NCBI GenBank assembly: GCA_023014485.1
Contig: JAJOZX010002704.1
Location: 296,001 to 360,000, forward strand
DNA: 64,000 nt
Source of the DNA: Bathynomus jamesi
Lineage: Eukaryota; Arthropoda; Malacostraca; Isopoda; Cirolanidae
Reading direction: 5' to 3'
The position numbers and the translations under genes were made by a program. Below the pieces are notes generated by a model. That model ran no database searches, was not told the origin of the DNA, and worked only from the letters and a program-made list of their open reading frames with translations. Of this stretch, positions 63,198-64,000 are shown in pieces; position 1 is the first letter of the stretch; each line of letters opens with the position of its first letter.

Positions 63198-64000
63198 CAC
63201 ATATACATATATATAGTAAGTAAAGAAAAATTGTGGGAGGATAAACACATTTGTATGGGAAAATGACACTTTTAGCACTTTGGCCGACCTTCAATATAAA
63301 TTCAAATGGCTTGTTTATGGAACAGGTCACAAAAGAATAAAGAAATAAAAATAAATATAAATATAAAAAGTGCCTTAGTGATATATATGTCAGCCTAAAT
63401 AACCATAAAGAAATAAACCAAAAGATAAAAAACCAAAAATTGTAAGTGGAGTCTACAAATTCAAGCTCAAAAGGGAAGTTTACAATCAATTTAATAGATG
63501 ATGCCAAATTGATATATATGTCACAAAGAAATAAAGAAATAAACCAAAAAAAATTAAAAAATAATAAAAAATAATAATAATAAATTGAAAAATAAATTTT
63601 AAGAGAGGCACACCAATTTATAAGTGAAAAATTACCAAAGGTTTTTTATTTATTGTCTGAATCATGCATATTATGGTCACAAACGAATAAAAAAGTGCAA
63701 GTAAATATAAATTGGAAAACAAAATGATGCCTAGATGATATATAAAGAACCATAAAAAAATATACAACATATATACGGTATATATACGAAATATAAACGC
63801 AATATATACAGAATATATATATATATATGCATAAGGGAAAAAATTACCAAAGATTTGTTTTTATAATTATTGTCTGAAAAAACGGTAGGTCGCAAAAGAA
63901 TAAAGAAATAAAAATAAATATAAATTGAAAAAATTACAAACAATACAACTACACATGTATACCCGCATAACCAAATATATATACATATACATACATATAT
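62776..64000. repeat. Tandem repeat of about 335 bp unit, with (TA)n
   Basis: ttgtgggaggaacaaacaac...ggtcacaaaagaataaag at 62890-63050 recurs at 63225-63365, and a diverged third part at 63600-63930. Units are separated by (TA)/(TACA)n. No coding capacity; it follows the Penelope tail, whose 3' region it may be. Confidence 0.7.

Overview
This is a eukaryotic, arthropod-type genomic window: genes are split by introns with GT-AG borders, (TA)n, (GA)n and (CA)n microsatellites are very common, TTAGG (the arthropod telomere unit) occurs as interstitial arrays, and roughly two thirds of the window is recognisable transposable-element sequence. Several element families (a LINE with an APE endonuclease near 39 kb, mariner-like transposases with an N-terminal DUF4817-type helix-turn-helix, Penelope-like elements with a GIY-YIG domain) are ones I associate with crustaceans, particularly decapods. 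That assignment is from memory of the families and is only moderately sure.

One host gene is clear. It is an SLC5-family sodium-coupled solute transporter (SMVT/SMCT-like) on the + strand. Eight exons between 6851 and 42292 join in consistent splice phase and run to a stop codon; the 5' exons lie upstream of the window or were not recognised. The intron between its fifth and sixth visible exons is about 26.9 kb and acts as a trap for mobile elements.

Layout. 1-6850: two tandem Helitron-like elements, a hAT fragment, a decayed mariner, fold-back repeats and a Penelope-like fragment. 6851-10827: SLC5 exons 1-5 with Tc1 and LINE fragments in the introns. 11000-37700 (large intron): a long hairpin, SINE-like repeats, two neighbouring mariner-family elements (one with an intact transposase), a decayed Maverick/Polinton (16.3-25.5 kb), a TTAGG-rich repeat field, a promoter-bearing repeat gene, a CR1/L2-like LINE, hAT MITEs and a transposon-borne gene of unknown family. 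37711-42292: SLC5 exons 6-8 with a mariner deletion derivative, a LINE and a Gypsy gag fragment. 43-49 kb: a hAT MITE, a LINE, and a mariner with a Merlin-like element nested in it. 49.4-55.9 kb: two Penelope-like elements head to head, one split by a 2.76 kb element with a 579-residue open frame, the other carrying a 121 bp TTAA MITE. 56-64 kb: tandem and fold-back repeats, LINE tails, hAT MITEs and a second copy of the promoter-bearing repeat gene.

The Polinton keeps the expected gene set (protein-primed PolB, packaging ATPase, integrase, capsid proteins, adenain-like protease), but three catalytic positions are lost independently and most reading frames are broken, so it looks dead. The most useful internal evidence in the window comes from the paired Penelope copies: each provides the empty site for an insertion in the other, which fixes the ends and target duplications of two elements exactly.
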